From NCBI GenBank assembly GCA_020636675.1, contig JACJXK010000006.1:30019-94018 (forward strand): a stretch of DNA of 64,000 bases, given 5' to 3'. Below the pieces are notes generated by a model. That model was not told the DNA's origin and searched no databases. It saw only the letters and a list, made by a program, of their open reading frames with translations. Below are positions 19,230 through 29,198 of this stretch, piece after piece (position 1 is the stretch's first letter; each line of letters opens with the position of its first letter). Both the position numbers and the translations under genes were made by a program. This DNA is from Prevotellaceae bacterium. Lineage in GTDB: Bacteria > Bacteroidota > Bacteroidia > Bacteroidales > Paludibacteraceae.

Positions 19230-19272
19230 AGACAATTTAAAAGTCTACTTCTCGTTATATTTCAAAGACATG

Positions 19273-19314
19273 GAAACGGAAAGACTCAATCATCATCTCT
19301 TTCCGTTTCTTTTT
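19273..19314 (+). terminator. Intrinsic terminator after tsaC
   Basis: A perfect 12-bp stem (GAAACGGAAAGA with TCTTTCCGTTTC, 19273-19284 and 19298-19309), a 13-base loop and five following T residues. It separates the uvrA-tsaC unit from the glycosyltransferase gene. Confidence 0.85.
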
Positions 19315-19388
19315 GAAGGAAAGCAAGGGACAAACACAAACAATCACGTACCATAAAATCATTCCTTCTCCTCTAAAAAGCATAACGG

Positions 19389-20816
19389 ATGATAAAATCA
19401 TACGACAAAAAGGAGAAACAGGCTGCGAAATATATTTTTCTAGATATAATCGCATCTCTTTTAGCTTGGTCATTATTCTTCATATTCAGAAGAATAGAGA
19501 TTGAGTCTACTTTCATCCAAAACATACAGTTATTCTCTCCCATTTACAACTTTTGGAAGTTAATCGTCGGAGTCCCGATATTCTGGATTTTCATATTTTG
19601 GCTATCCGGATATTACAACAAAGCATTCTATAAGTCTAGGCTATCCGAATTTTTTCAAACACTCACCAGCGTATTTTTAGGTTCCATACTCCTTTTCTTT
19701 ATCCTATTGATAGACGATCCTGTCGTCTCCTACCATTACTACTATCTTTCTTTCATCGTACTGTTTAGCATATACTTCATTGTTATATATTCATTCAGAT
19801 ATACACTGACACGCATCACAACCAACAAGATACGCAGCCGCATTTGGGGATTCAACACCCTCATTATCGGCACAGGAAAGAACGCAGAAAAAATATATAG
19901 CCAGCTCTCTTCCGAGAAACAATCAACAGGCAACATCATTTGTGGCTTCATCTCTGAAGACAAACACAATGCAGTGATAAACAAATCCATGATTTTAGGC
20001 GGAATGCCAGATTTGAACCGCATCATAAAAGAAAAGAAAATAGAAAACGTCATCGTAGCCATAGACAATGATGACAGAATTGAATTGTTCAGGATAATCA
20101 GCCAACTATACCGTTTCAATGTCGAGATTAGCTTCATTCCTCAACTATACGACTATCTGGTTGGGGGCATCCGCCTATCCTTCATATACGGAACCCCTCT
20201 CGCCAACGTATTGGAAAACAGGATGCCAGCTTGGCAACAGAATGTGAAAAGGCTGTTCGACATAGTTGTTTCTTGTTTGGGACTTGTACTTGCGTCTCCA
20301 CTCATGGTATATTTAGCAATAAAAGTAAAGGCATCATCAAAAGGAGATGTTTTTTTTCGTCAAGAACGGATCGGACGGCAAGGCATTCCTTTCCGAATCA
20401 TTAAGTTCAGAACCATGTATGAATCTGAAAATGAATACCAAAACCATCATCTAACAGAAGTTAACGACAAACGGGTAACTCCAATCGGGAAAATCATGCG
20501 CAAATACAGACTAGACGAATTACCTCAACTTTGCAATGTGGTAAAAGGAGATATGTCCTTGGTCGGCCCTAGGCCAGAACAACAATATTTCATAGAGAAA
20601 ATCATAGAGAAAGCCCCATATTACAGCCTCGTCCACAAAGTAAAGCCAGGAATTACATCCTGGGGCATGGTAAAATATGGATATGCGAATACTGTGGACA
20701 AAATGATAGAAAGACTCAACTACGACATAATCTATTTAGAAAACATATCCATCTTATTGGACACAAAAATTCTCATCTATACTATCAAGACCATTGTCTC
20801 AGGGAAAGGACTATAA
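19389..20816 (+). CDS. Undecaprenyl-phosphate sugar-phosphate transferase (WcaJ/WbaP-like)
   Basis: A 475-residue polyisoprenyl-phosphate hexose-1-phosphate transferase that starts an exopolysaccharide or capsule repeat unit by loading a sugar phosphate onto undecaprenyl phosphate in the inner membrane. There are four N-terminal membrane helices (about residues 12-140), a Rossmann-like middle domain (NTLIIGTGKNAEKIY), a fifth helix (RLFDIVVSCLGLVLASPLMV) and the catalytic domain (FRQERIGRQGIPFRIIKFRTM, RKYRLDELPQLCNVVKGDMSLVGPRPE). It stands alone here, with no other capsule genes. Its 3' end is 2 bases from the convergent PorP/SprF gene. Confidence 0.94.
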   Translation: MIKSYDKKEKQAAKYIFLDIIASLLAWSLFFIFRRIEIESTFIQNIQLFSPIYNFWKLIVGVPIFWIFIFWLSGYYNKAFYKSRLSEFFQTLTSVFLGSILLFFILLIDDPVVSYHYYYLSFIVLFSIYFIVIYSFRYTLTRITTNKIRSRIWGFNTLIIGTGKNAEKIYSQLSSEKQSTGNIICGFISEDKHNAVINKSMILGGMPDLNRIIKEKKIENVIVAIDNDDRIELFRIISQLYRFNVEISFIPQLYDYLVGGIRLSFIYGTPLANVLENRMPAWQQNVKRLFDIVVSCLGLVLASPLMVYLAIKVKASSKGDVFFRQERIGRQGIPFRIIKFRTMYESENEYQNHHLTEVNDKRVTPIGKIMRKYRLDELPQLCNVVKGDMSLVGPRPEQQYFIEKIIEKAPYYSLVHKVKPGITSWGMVKYGYANTVDKMIERLNYDIIYLENISILLDTKILIYTIKTIVSGKGL

Positions 20817-20818
20817 TC

Positions 20819-21709
20819 TCACCAATCAACCTCATCTTTTTGTGGAGATCGGATACCCAACATCAGTTCAAAAGAGGAGGTCATCTTTGCACCCGCCAAT
20901 TCATTCAACGAGTGAACATAAGCCCCTCCAACATAGAAATAAGGGGTGACATTTATTTTGAAGTTGACACCTCCATAATGATCTGTACGATACGATAGGC
21001 CCAAAGAAAACGTCTCCTCATATTCCAACGTCGGAAAGAAATCTACAGACACAGGAGAACTCCGCGTCAACGAGGCCATACTAGCTACCGAAAGCTGAAA
21101 TTGTTTGTTCATTCTGAAATTCTTTCCACAAGAAAAATAGAAATGAGTTTTTTGTTTGTATCCAAAATCAGAATTTTGATTTGTCTCCCACAATCCTTTT
21201 GCGCTACAAGACACTTGAAACGATTCAGAATGGAGAAGCACCCCCACTTGCCCATGAGGCAGAGTTTCTCGTTTTGGCTGTTCCTTATAATAAACATCCT
21301 CATACATCAAATCATTCATGTCAGAGAAATCCTTATTCATGACACAAACTCCCCCACCCACGCCCATAGATAGAAGCATTTCACTAAATAGTTCAACCTT
21401 ATATGTCAACAGAAGATCGGCAACTGTATGCTGAGAAACTCCAAGTTCTTCATACTGGAAAATCCCCCCAAAAGAAAAATCATACCTCATGACTACACTT
21501 CCTGCCATCTGTACAGAAACAGGACTACCATCCATATTAATCCATTGTTTATTAAAATGAAGAGATAAAGAGGAATAATCGGACACTCCTGCATACGCAG
21601 AATTATACAACAACGGATCATATGCATACATAAATGATTGCATCTCTTGCTGTGAGAAAAGAGATTTACAAACAAAGAAGAGGAAAAAACAAACAACAGA
21701 AACTCTCAT
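20819..21709 (-). CDS. PorP/SprF family outer-membrane protein (second copy)
   Basis: A 296-residue protein with signal peptide VSVVCFFLFFVCKSLFSQ and the family opening FMYAYDPLLYNSAYAGVSDYSSLSLHFNKQW (continuous family block near residues 27-56), followed by barrel-like strands. It is related to the gene at 14729 but clearly diverged. It starts 13 bases after the stop of the giant repeat protein, so the order cargo then PorP/SprF is the same as in the first module. Predicted role: outer-membrane partner in T9SS-dependent export or attachment of the 2080-residue neighbour. Confidence 0.9.
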   Translation of the reverse strand: MRVSVVCFFLFFVCKSLFSQQEMQSFMYAYDPLLYNSAYAGVSDYSSLSLHFNKQWINMDGSPVSVQMAGSVVMRYDFSFGGIFQYEELGVSQHTVADLLLTYKVELFSEMLLSMGVGGGVCVMNKDFSDMNDLMYEDVYYKEQPKRETLPHGQVGVLLHSESFQVSCSAKGLWETNQNSDFGYKQKTHFYFSCGKNFRMNKQFQLSVASMASLTRSSPVSVDFFPTLEYEETFSLGLSYRTDHYGGVNFKINVTPYFYVGGAYVHSLNELAGAKMTSSFELMLGIRSPQKDEVDW

Positions 21710-21722
21710 GAAAAGAAAAAAA

Positions 21723-24700
21723 TCAATAGGCGAGCTCTATATATCCTGAAAAAATCTTCTCATTCTGACTCAGAAACAAATAGAAATAAGTACCAACAGG
21801 AAGAGCGGACTTGACATTTAAGCTTCGTTTATTCCCGTTCATTCCATTCCAATCATTTTTATACGATCGGGAACGAAAGACAAGACTGCCCAATCTATCA
21901 AACACCACCAACTCATTATCAGGATACGAATCCACCTCGTTTATAACAAAAACATCATTAACACCATCTCCATTAGGCGTAAGCAGACTGCAAACAGGCC
22001 TTTTATCCAACTCTTTCAACGTTAGAGAGTCTACCTCTTGAAACCCTTCCACATATAAAAGGAAAGAACACTCATCTAAAATCCGAGATTCATCATCAGA
22101 CATCGTATATTCGACCCGGAAATCTCCCTCTTCTAATGCAACAAGAATATCCTCATTGTCAAGCATACGATAACATTTCACACTGTCAACTCTATCATAA
22201 ATACAACAATCAACAATAATACTATCACATTCGGATTTATTACGAATGACAGGCTCCCTTATTGTGCAATTAACCATCTTCTGCCCCCGATTCAACACAT
22301 AAGTCATATCCGAAGGACAAAAATCAAAGAATGGCTCAGAAATATTGTCAACCACACGCACCCAATAAAAGCAGGTATCACTAACATAAAAATCATTTTT
22401 AGCAACAAACGACAGTCGGATAGAATCACCCAAATATAAAACAGAATCTCCAATACATCCTTCAACAAGAGTAGGCAATCCATTCTCGGCATGTGGATAT
22501 ACAGGAGAGAATACCACCGAACAACAATCATCAAGAACGATTAAAGAGTCTGGCAAACACGATATAGTAGGAATTTTTCCACCCAATTCTTGCATGGAGG
22601 TATCAACAGCAACGACCAAGTAAGAACACGTGTCACTGCGATTTTCGAACGAATCAACAGCAACAAACGAAACAACCACTGAATCTCCATTTACAAGTGA
22701 CAAGAACTCACCATTTGAGTCCAGTCTCTCGACTTTCCCATCTGGCGACTCTGGCCAACGGGGATAAAAATCCACCGACAAAACAGACAAATATAGTACG
22801 GTATCTGAATTCGTACATAAAAGCGTTGGTTTTTTGTACGGCCTTGTCTTAATCCAATAGGAACAAGTATCACTGTAAAGTCCTAACCCTAATGTATCCT
22901 CAGCAACAAACCTTAAGAGCAGACTATCTCCTGCGACCAAAGTCAACAATCCACCATCTGAACCTAACATTTTCACCTTGCCATTTTTAGAATTCGGAAC
23001 AATAGGGTCATATTCTATATACATTGAGGACATTTCAATTATGGTGTCCGGCAAACATACCAGACTCGGGGTATATTGTTCCTTTACATCCTGATTCCCT
23101 GGGCCCGTCGTATCGACGGCCAGTACCCAGAAACTGCACGTATCGCTTCGGAGACCAAGTCCCATCGTATCCACTGCAACAAAAGACAGAAGAACACTGT
23201 CTCCGACCGCCATCGACAAGACATCCGCCTGATGGTCCAGCCTCACGACCGTACCGTCAGGTGATGTCGGCCATTGAGGCCTGTGATTAGCAAACAAACC
23301 AGTGACATATACCGTCGTGTCCGGCAAACATACCAGACTCGGGGTATATTGTTCCTTTATATCCTGATTCCCTGGACCCGTCGTATCGACGGCCAGTACC
23401 CAATAACTGCACGTATCGCTTCGGAGACCAAGTCCCATCGTATCCACTGCAACAAAAGACAGAAGAACACTGTCTCCGACCGCCATCGACAAGACATCCG
23501 CCTGATGGTCCAGCCTCACGACCGTACCGTCAGGTGATGTCGGCCATTGAGGCCTGTGATTAGCAAACAAACCAGTGACATATACCGTCGTGTCCGGCAA
23601 ACACACTAGACTCGGGGTATATTGTTCCTTTATATCCGGATTCCCTGGACCCGTCGTATCGACGGCCAGTACCCAGTAACTGCACGTATCGCTTCGGAGA
23701 CCAAGTCCCATCGTATCCACTGCAACAAAAGACAGAAGAACACTGTCTCCGACCGCCAACGACAAGACATCCGCCTGATGGTCCATCCTCACGACCGTAC
23801 CGTCAGGTGATGTCGGCCATTGAGGCCTGTGATTAGCAAACAAAACAGTGACATATACCGTCGTGTCCGGCAAACATACTAGACTCGGGGTATATTGTTC
23901 CTTTATATCCTGATTTCCTGGGCCCGTCGTATCGACGGCCAGTACCCAGTAACTGCACGTATCACTTCGGAGACCTAGTCCCAACGTATCCTCCGCCACA
24001 AAAGACAGCAGAACACTGTCTCCGACCGCCAACGACAAGACATCCGCCTGATGGTCCAGCCTCACGACCGTACCGTCAGGTGATGTCGGCCATTGAGGCC
24101 TGTGATTAGCAAACAAACCAGTGACATATACCGTCGTGTCCGGCAAACACACTAGACTCGGGGTATATTGTTCATTTATATCCTGATTCCCTGGACCCGT
24201 CGTATCGACGGCCAGTACCCAGTAACTGCACGTATCGCTTCGGAGACCAAGTCCCATCGTATCCACTGCAACAAAAGACAGAAGAACACTGTCTCCGCCC
24301 GCCAACGACAAGACATCCGCCTGATGGTCCAGCCTCACGACCGTACCGTCAGTGGATGTCGGCCATTGCGGCCTGTGATTAGCAAACAAACCGGCGACAT
24401 ATACCATCGTGTCAGGCAAACATTCCAGACTTGGGGTATATTGTTTCTTCTTATCCGAATCTTCCGAGCCCGTCGTGTCGACGGCCAGCACCCAATAACT
24501 GCAGGTGTCACTTCGGAGCCCATGTCCCAACGTGTCTTCCGCAACGAACGACAACTGAAGGCTGTCTCCGGCTGCCAACGATAAGACATCCGCCTGATGG
24601 TCCAGCCTCACGACCGTACCGTCAGTGGATGTCGGCCATTGCGGCCTGTGATTAGCAAACAAACCGGCGACATATACCATCGTGTCAGGCAAACATACTA

Positions 24701-27700
24701 GACTCGGGGTATATTGTTCATTTATATCCTGATTTCCTGGACCCGTCGTATCGACGCCCAGTACCCAGTAACTGCACGTATCACTTCGGAGACCTAGTCC
24801 CAACGTATCCTCCGCCACAAAAGACAGCAGAACACTGTCTCCGACCGCCAACGACAAGACATCCGCCTGATGGTCCAGCCTCACGACCGTACCGTCAGTG
24901 GATGTCGGCCATTGCGGCCTGTGATTAGCAAACAAACCGGCGACATATACCATCGTGTCAGGCAAACATTCCAGACTTGGGGTATATTGTTTCTTCTTAT
25001 CCGAATCTTCCGAGCCCGTCGTGTCGACGGCCAGCACCCAATAACTGCAGGTGTCACTTCGGAGCCCATGTCCCAACGTGTCTTCCGCAACGAACGACAA
25101 CTGAAGGCTGTCTCCGGCTGCCAACGATAAGACATCCGCCTGATGGTCCAGCCTCACGACCGTACCGTCAGTGGATGTCGGCCATTGCGGCCTGTGATTA
25201 GCAAACAAACCGGCGACATATACCATCGTGTCAGGCAAACATTCCAGACTTGGGGTATATTGTTTCTTCTTATCCGAATCTTCCGAGCCCGTCGTGTCGA
25301 CGGCCAGCACCCAATAACTGCAGGTGTCACTTCGGAGCCCATGTCCCAACGTGTCTTCCGCAACGAACGACAACTGAAGGCTGTCTCCGGCTGCCAACGA
25401 TAAGACATCCGCCTGATGGTCCAGCCTCACGACCGTACCGTCAGTGGATGTCGGCCATTGCGGCCTGTGATTAGCAAACAAACCGGCGACATATACCATC
25501 GTGTCAGGCAAACATTCCAGACTTGGGGTATATTGTTTCTTCTTATCCGAATCTTCCGAGCCCGTCGTGTCGACGGCCAGCACCCAATAACTGCAGGTGT
25601 CACTTCGGAGCCCATGTCCCAACGTGTCTTCCGCGACGAACGACAACTGAAGGCTGTCTCCAGCTGCCAATGATAAGACATCCGCCTGATGGTCCAGCCT
25701 CACGACCGTACCGTCAGTGGATGTCGGCCATTGCGGCCTGTGATTAGCAAACAAACCGGCGACATATACCATCGTGTCAGGCAAACATTCCAGACTTGGG
25801 GTATATTGTTTCTTCTTATCCGAATCTTCCGAGCCCGTCGTGTCGACGGCCAGCACCCAATAACTGCAAGTGTCACTTCGGAGCCCAAGTCCCAACGTGT
25901 CTTCCGCGACGAAACTCAGTTGAAGGCTATCACCCGGCGCAAGCGACAAGAGTTCGCCATTTGTATCCAGCCTCACGACCTTTCCATTTGACGACTCTGG
26001 CCACCGGGGATTAAAATCCGCCAACAAAGTAGGTAGAAATAGCACTGTGTCTCTTATATCACAGAGGAGTTCTGGACTCTCCGCCATTTGACTTATCGTA
26101 TCTGCTACTTTGATAAAATAAGAACAAGTATCACTGGTTATTCCAAATATATTTTTGGCAACAAAAGCCACTTTTACCGAATCGCCAAAATTTAAACGTA
26201 GGGAATCTCCTATAACATCTATACGTTCCACCTTTCCGTCTAAAGAAGTTGGCCATTTCGGATTTATCACACTCTGTGAATCATATAAAATCATATCCTC
26301 AATACACAACAAATGGGGGATTTCTGGAATTATCTCGAAATCAAACCCACAAGAGTCAAATAATGATGTACTTCCGCTCTTTTTTGTCAAACGAAACTCA
26401 GCATGAAAAACACCCGGCTTTAGATTCGTCCTATATACAGAGGTATCATCCGGAGAAAGCAACACCTCATCAATCACACTACCATTAGAATCATTCAACA
26501 GAAACGACAACTCTGAACAAAAAGAGTTATCTATTTTAGGAATTCCAAAGGAAATAGAATCTAGCGGAGATTTTATCCTATAAAATGTATCTACAGGACA
26601 TTGTGAAACGATTGGCAGTACATCTCTCACAAACCGAACATGCACAGGGGCACTTGTGTCCTTACCACAACTATCTCTCAGAAATATCCGATTAGCATAT
26701 ATCGAATCAGAATCAGGACATTCATAAACCTGCCGTTCCATTCCGATTAAATTCCACGATTCCGTCTCTTGTGTAAAATCAGAAGGATGCAGAACCGAAA
26801 TTTGACCAGACACAACAACACTCAGTGTATCTTTAATAAATGGCATTTCGGTCAACACAGAAAATCGTTTGGTCTGCATCTTCTCATAAAAAGGAACCAC
26901 CGCATAACTTATCTGCTTTTTTTCATGAACAGAGTATACCATCAAACAATATTCCCCATCCTCCAACTTAAGAGAACACGACTTGTCCCCGCCATAATAC
27001 ACAGAATACCATCCCGAACCAGAAATAAAATCTCCCATTCCAAATATAGGATTTGCATTATACAATATCCCATCCTCCGGAACATCATATACCGAATCCG
27101 TTTGGGAAAGGAATACCATATATGCACAATTATTAGCAGATGACCCTTTCCAATAAACAGATGTTTCGCAAGAGTTTTGGGTTACGTCAACATCATATAC
27201 AGATGGAGACAATACTATTTCCGAATAAATTTGATCTGAATAAAGAAGATCGACTTGCATAAGAGAGCGATTCTCCATCCAATGATCCTCCATAAAATCA
27301 TAAACTCCCGTCACTTTATATAAAACCCCGGATTTAGCAGCAGAATAGATAATAGAACTATCATTCAAAAAGGAACCATCAGGAAGGAGATATCCAAATT
27401 TAGAGGAAACACCAACAGAATCCCCATAAAACAAACAATCCTGAGGTCTCGTTGTGTCGTTTATTGCAGAAGCTGCAGAAGCGAAAACAGCAATACCATC
27501 AGCAGAAGATCCTCCATTTCCTATCAATCCAACCTTAGGCAGCCGTTTGAGGCCTATTCCTCCTGCACCAGATTCACTATCATAATCAATCTGTACTATC
27601 CATCTAAGAGATGATATATCGGCAGACTCTGACCCATTCAACCTTACATCTTTTCCTCCTATCAAAAAAGATTCCCCTTGACGAACAACACCCTCATTTA

Positions 27701-27965
27701 TTTCTATAGCATAGGTCAATGTACTGCCCGTCAACCATCCAGTAGGATTCAATACTGTACCATTATTACAAAACACTACCGTATACGGAGTCTTGGAGAA
27801 ATCAACATCTTCTGTTGCCAAGAGCTCCACGTATTCATAGGTCTGATCATAACCCTTCGGATCCGCAAGGAAAGAGCTAATCAGAACATGAGCATGTAAT
27901 GAAAAGAATTGATACGGGACTACAAAAAGCAATACCAAAACGATATGGAAATTAAACACTGACAC
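21723..27965 (-). CDS. Giant tandem-repeat T9SS cargo with type B C-terminal domain
   Basis: A 2080-residue secreted protein with signal peptide FHIVLVLLFVVPYQFFSLHA. The N-terminal ~370 residues resemble a lamin-tail-like domain plus unknown regions. From about residue 570 come ~15 HYR-like repeats with the core GDSxxLSFVAxDTxGxGxRSDTCSYWVxxVDT. The middle ten, 91 residues each, are nearly identical (array 23064-25793); the outer five are diverged. The last ~85 residues (CSLLTPNGDGVNDVFVI ... VFDRLGSLVFRS ... LPVGTYFYLF) are a gliding-motility type B sorting domain. A PorP/SprF-like gene follows. The array is visibly richer in G+C than the flanks. Probably a long surface stalk or adhesin; ligand unknown. 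Confidence 0.92.
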   Translation of the reverse strand: MSVFNFHIVLVLLFVVPYQFFSLHAHVLISSFLADPKGYDQTYEYVELLATEDVDFSKTPYTVVFCNNGTVLNPTGWLTGSTLTYAIEINEGVVRQGESFLIGGKDVRLNGSESADISSLRWIVQIDYDSESGAGGIGLKRLPKVGLIGNGGSSADGIAVFASAASAINDTTRPQDCLFYGDSVGVSSKFGYLLPDGSFLNDSSIIYSAAKSGVLYKVTGVYDFMEDHWMENRSLMQVDLLYSDQIYSEIVLSPSVYDVDVTQNSCETSVYWKGSSANNCAYMVFLSQTDSVYDVPEDGILYNANPIFGMGDFISGSGWYSVYYGGDKSCSLKLEDGEYCLMVYSVHEKKQISYAVVPFYEKMQTKRFSVLTEMPFIKDTLSVVVSGQISVLHPSDFTQETESWNLIGMERQVYECPDSDSIYANRIFLRDSCGKDTSAPVHVRFVRDVLPIVSQCPVDTFYRIKSPLDSISFGIPKIDNSFCSELSFLLNDSNGSVIDEVLLSPDDTSVYRTNLKPGVFHAEFRLTKKSGSTSLFDSCGFDFEIIPEIPHLLCIEDMILYDSQSVINPKWPTSLDGKVERIDVIGDSLRLNFGDSVKVAFVAKNIFGITSDTCSYFIKVADTISQMAESPELLCDIRDTVLFLPTLLADFNPRWPESSNGKVVRLDTNGELLSLAPGDSLQLSFVAEDTLGLGLRSDTCSYWVLAVDTTGSEDSDKKKQYTPSLECLPDTMVYVAGLFANHRPQWPTSTDGTVVRLDHQADVLSLAAGDSLQLSFVAEDTLGHGLRSDTCSYWVLAVDTTGSEDSDKKKQYTPSLECLPDTMVYVAGLFANHRPQWPTSTDGTVVRLDHQADVLSLAAGDSLQLSFVAEDTLGHGLRSDTCSYWVLAVDTTGSEDSDKKKQYTPSLECLPDTMVYVAGLFANHRPQWPTSTDGTVVRLDHQADVLSLAAGDSLQLSFVAEDTLGHGLRSDTCSYWVLAVDTTGSEDSDKKKQYTPSLECLPDTMVYVAGLFANHRPQWPTSTDGTVVRLDHQADVLSLAVGDSVLLSFVAEDTLGLGLRSDTCSYWVLGVDTTGPGNQDINEQYTPSLVCLPDTMVYVAGLFANHRPQWPTSTDGTVVRLDHQADVLSLAAGDSLQLSFVAEDTLGHGLRSDTCSYWVLAVDTTGSEDSDKKKQYTPSLECLPDTMVYVAGLFANHRPQWPTSTDGTVVRLDHQADVLSLAGGDSVLLSFVAVDTMGLGLRSDTCSYWVLAVDTTGPGNQDINEQYTPSLVCLPDTTVYVTGLFANHRPQWPTSPDGTVVRLDHQADVLSLAVGDSVLLSFVAEDTLGLGLRSDTCSYWVLAVDTTGPGNQDIKEQYTPSLVCLPDTTVYVTVLFANHRPQWPTSPDGTVVRMDHQADVLSLAVGDSVLLSFVAVDTMGLGLRSDTCSYWVLAVDTTGPGNPDIKEQYTPSLVCLPDTTVYVTGLFANHRPQWPTSPDGTVVRLDHQADVLSMAVGDSVLLSFVAVDTMGLGLRSDTCSYWVLAVDTTGPGNQDIKEQYTPSLVCLPDTTVYVTGLFANHRPQWPTSPDGTVVRLDHQADVLSMAVGDSVLLSFVAVDTMGLGLRSDTCSFWVLAVDTTGPGNQDVKEQYTPSLVCLPDTIIEMSSMYIEYDPIVPNSKNGKVKMLGSDGGLLTLVAGDSLLLRFVAEDTLGLGLYSDTCSYWIKTRPYKKPTLLCTNSDTVLYLSVLSVDFYPRWPESPDGKVERLDSNGEFLSLVNGDSVVVSFVAVDSFENRSDTCSYLVVAVDTSMQELGGKIPTISCLPDSLIVLDDCCSVVFSPVYPHAENGLPTLVEGCIGDSVLYLGDSIRLSFVAKNDFYVSDTCFYWVRVVDNISEPFFDFCPSDMTYVLNRGQKMVNCTIREPVIRNKSECDSIIVDCCIYDRVDSVKCYRMLDNEDILVALEEGDFRVEYTMSDDESRILDECSFLLYVEGFQEVDSLTLKELDKRPVCSLLTPNGDGVNDVFVINEVDSYPDNELVVFDRLGSLVFRSRSYKNDWNGMNGNKRSLNVKSALPVGTYFYLFLSQNEKIFSGYIELAY
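23064..25793 (-). repeat. Ten-copy 273-bp tandem repeat array
   Basis: Ten exact-length 273-bp units in frame (91 residues), with boundaries at 25793, 25520, 25247, 24974, 24701, 24428, 24155, 23882, 23609 and 23336. Two sequence types occur: type A (LQLSFVAEDTLGHG ... GSEDSDKKKQ) in units 1-3 and 5, and type B (VLLSFVA ... GPGNQDI-EQ) in units 7-10; units 4 and 6 are A/B hybrids. Units 2 and 3 look identical at the DNA level. Such arrays change copy number by unequal recombination and are also easily miscounted in short-read assemblies. Confidence 0.97.
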
Positions 27966-28388
27966 AAATAAAAACTATACTAAGAAAAACATAGAAAAAA
28001 GAAAAATCAAATTGACAAAAAAGAAATCCTTACCACAAATAGGAGTGGAAACACATAAACTCTTAGATTCATTCAGTTTTAGCATACAGGAACGACTATA
28101 AAAACTAAATCGACTTACAGAAATCAAGCATCTAAAGGCAAATCAAGCATCTACAACTCATTGGCAAACCATCAACCTCACTAGATATGTCATCAGACGT
28201 CAAACAAAATCTTAAACCTGAGCAAATGTACTCTTTTAAATTATTTGCGCAAACAATTTTTAAATAAAATTTTATTAAAAAGTATATTATATTTCTTTCT
28301 CGTCTGCACATCAACATATTATAGATATTTAGTATCTTTACAAGACCATGTGACGTGAAAACTTTTTCATGATAAAACAGAAAAAGAA
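27966..28388. other. Intergenic region between divergent genes
   Basis: AT-rich, 423 bp, no credible gene. It holds a 14-bp direct repeat AAATCAAGCATCTA at 28121-28134 and 28140-28153, and a near -7 box TATCTTTA (28333-28340) before the NlpC/P60 gene. No clear promoter for the repeat-protein gene was found. Confidence 0.4.
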
Positions 28389-29168
28389 ATGAATATAAAA
28401 CATACAACAAGAAACATAGCTTTTATTTTCTTCTTTTATATTGGCATGACAACAAACGCTCAAGAGGCCATAGATTCCACCTTCTCTACCAACGAGAAGG
28501 CAAAGTTAAGATACAACAAACCAAAATCAGACTCCATTTTAGATTTCGCATCGAAACACATCGGGAGACCATATCGAAGCGGAGGGAAAGGTCCTCACAG
28601 CTTTGACTGTTCTGGCTATACAGGATACATTTTCTCCTATTTTGGATATACTCTTAATGCTTCGTCATCCAGTCAGTATCAACAAGGTGAAAAATTAAAT
28701 TTTGACGAAATAAGGAGAGGCGACCTTGTCTTCTTCAAAGGCAGAAACTCTCGATCTTCTCGCATTGGACATGTAGGCATCGTCTGCGACATAGACACAG
28801 GAAATAAGTCCTTTAAGTTCATCCACGCAGCAGTAAACGGAGGTATAAAAATAGACATGTATCCTGACGGCTATTACTATAGTAAAAGATACGTAGGAGC
28901 CAAAAGAATTATAGAAAGTCCTCAAGAGATGGATTTAATAAATGATGACTTCAAAGAGATTGTGGCAGAGTCTATAAAAGATGAAATAATAGAAGAAGGA
29001 AAAGAACATCTGATATATATTGTCAAAAAAGGAGATAATTTATTCCGAATATCTAAAAAATACAATTGTACCATCAACGAAATAAAAGAATGGAACAATC
29101 TGAAGAACAATAAAATTTCCATAGGAAAGAAACTAACCATAAAAAAAGACATACGCAATAGTAAATAA
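28389..29168 (+). CDS. NlpC/P60 cell-wall hydrolase with LysM domain
   Basis: A 259-residue secreted peptidoglycan endopeptidase. Signal peptide NIAFIFFFYIGMTTNAQ; NlpC/P60 domain at about residues 50-175 with catalytic Cys in SFDCSGYTGYIF, His in RIGHVGIVCD and the polar third residue near FIHAAVNGG; and a C-terminal LysM at about residues 208-256 (YIVKKGDNLFRISKKYNCT ... ISIGKKLTI). It cleaves stem peptides, usually after D-gamma-glutamyl. LysM normally precedes the catalytic domain in many homologues; here it follows. An IS21-family element is inserted 24 bases after the stop, removing any native terminator context. Confidence 0.94.
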   Translation: MNIKHTTRNIAFIFFFYIGMTTNAQEAIDSTFSTNEKAKLRYNKPKSDSILDFASKHIGRPYRSGGKGPHSFDCSGYTGYIFSYFGYTLNASSSSQYQQGEKLNFDEIRRGDLVFFKGRNSRSSRIGHVGIVCDIDTGNKSFKFIHAAVNGGIKIDMYPDGYYYSKRYVGAKRIIESPQEMDLINDDFKEIVAESIKDEIIEEGKEHLIYIVKKGDNLFRISKKYNCTINEIKEWNNLKNNKISIGKKLTIKKDIRNSK

Positions 29169-29185
29169 ACGGCAAAAAACTTTCT

Positions 29186-29192
29186 TCCATAC
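29186..29192 (+). repeat. Left 7-bp target-site duplication of the IS21-family element
   Basis: TCCATAC stands directly left of the element and recurs directly right of it at 31992-31998. A 7-bp duplication fits IS21-family insertion (4-8 bp). Confidence 0.75.
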
Positions 29193-29198
29193 TACATA

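Noticed and set aside
23064..25793. CRISPR array
   Set aside because: Repeats are 273 bp, contiguous, coding and without spacers.
23024..25991. Series of plus- and minus-strand open frames repeated every 273 bp
   Set aside because: Shadows of the tandem array of the minus-strand giant gene, not separate genes.
28132..28410. 92-codon minus-strand open frame before the NlpC/P60 gene
   Set aside because: Overlaps the NlpC/P60 start and a direct repeat; looks like AT-rich chance sequence.
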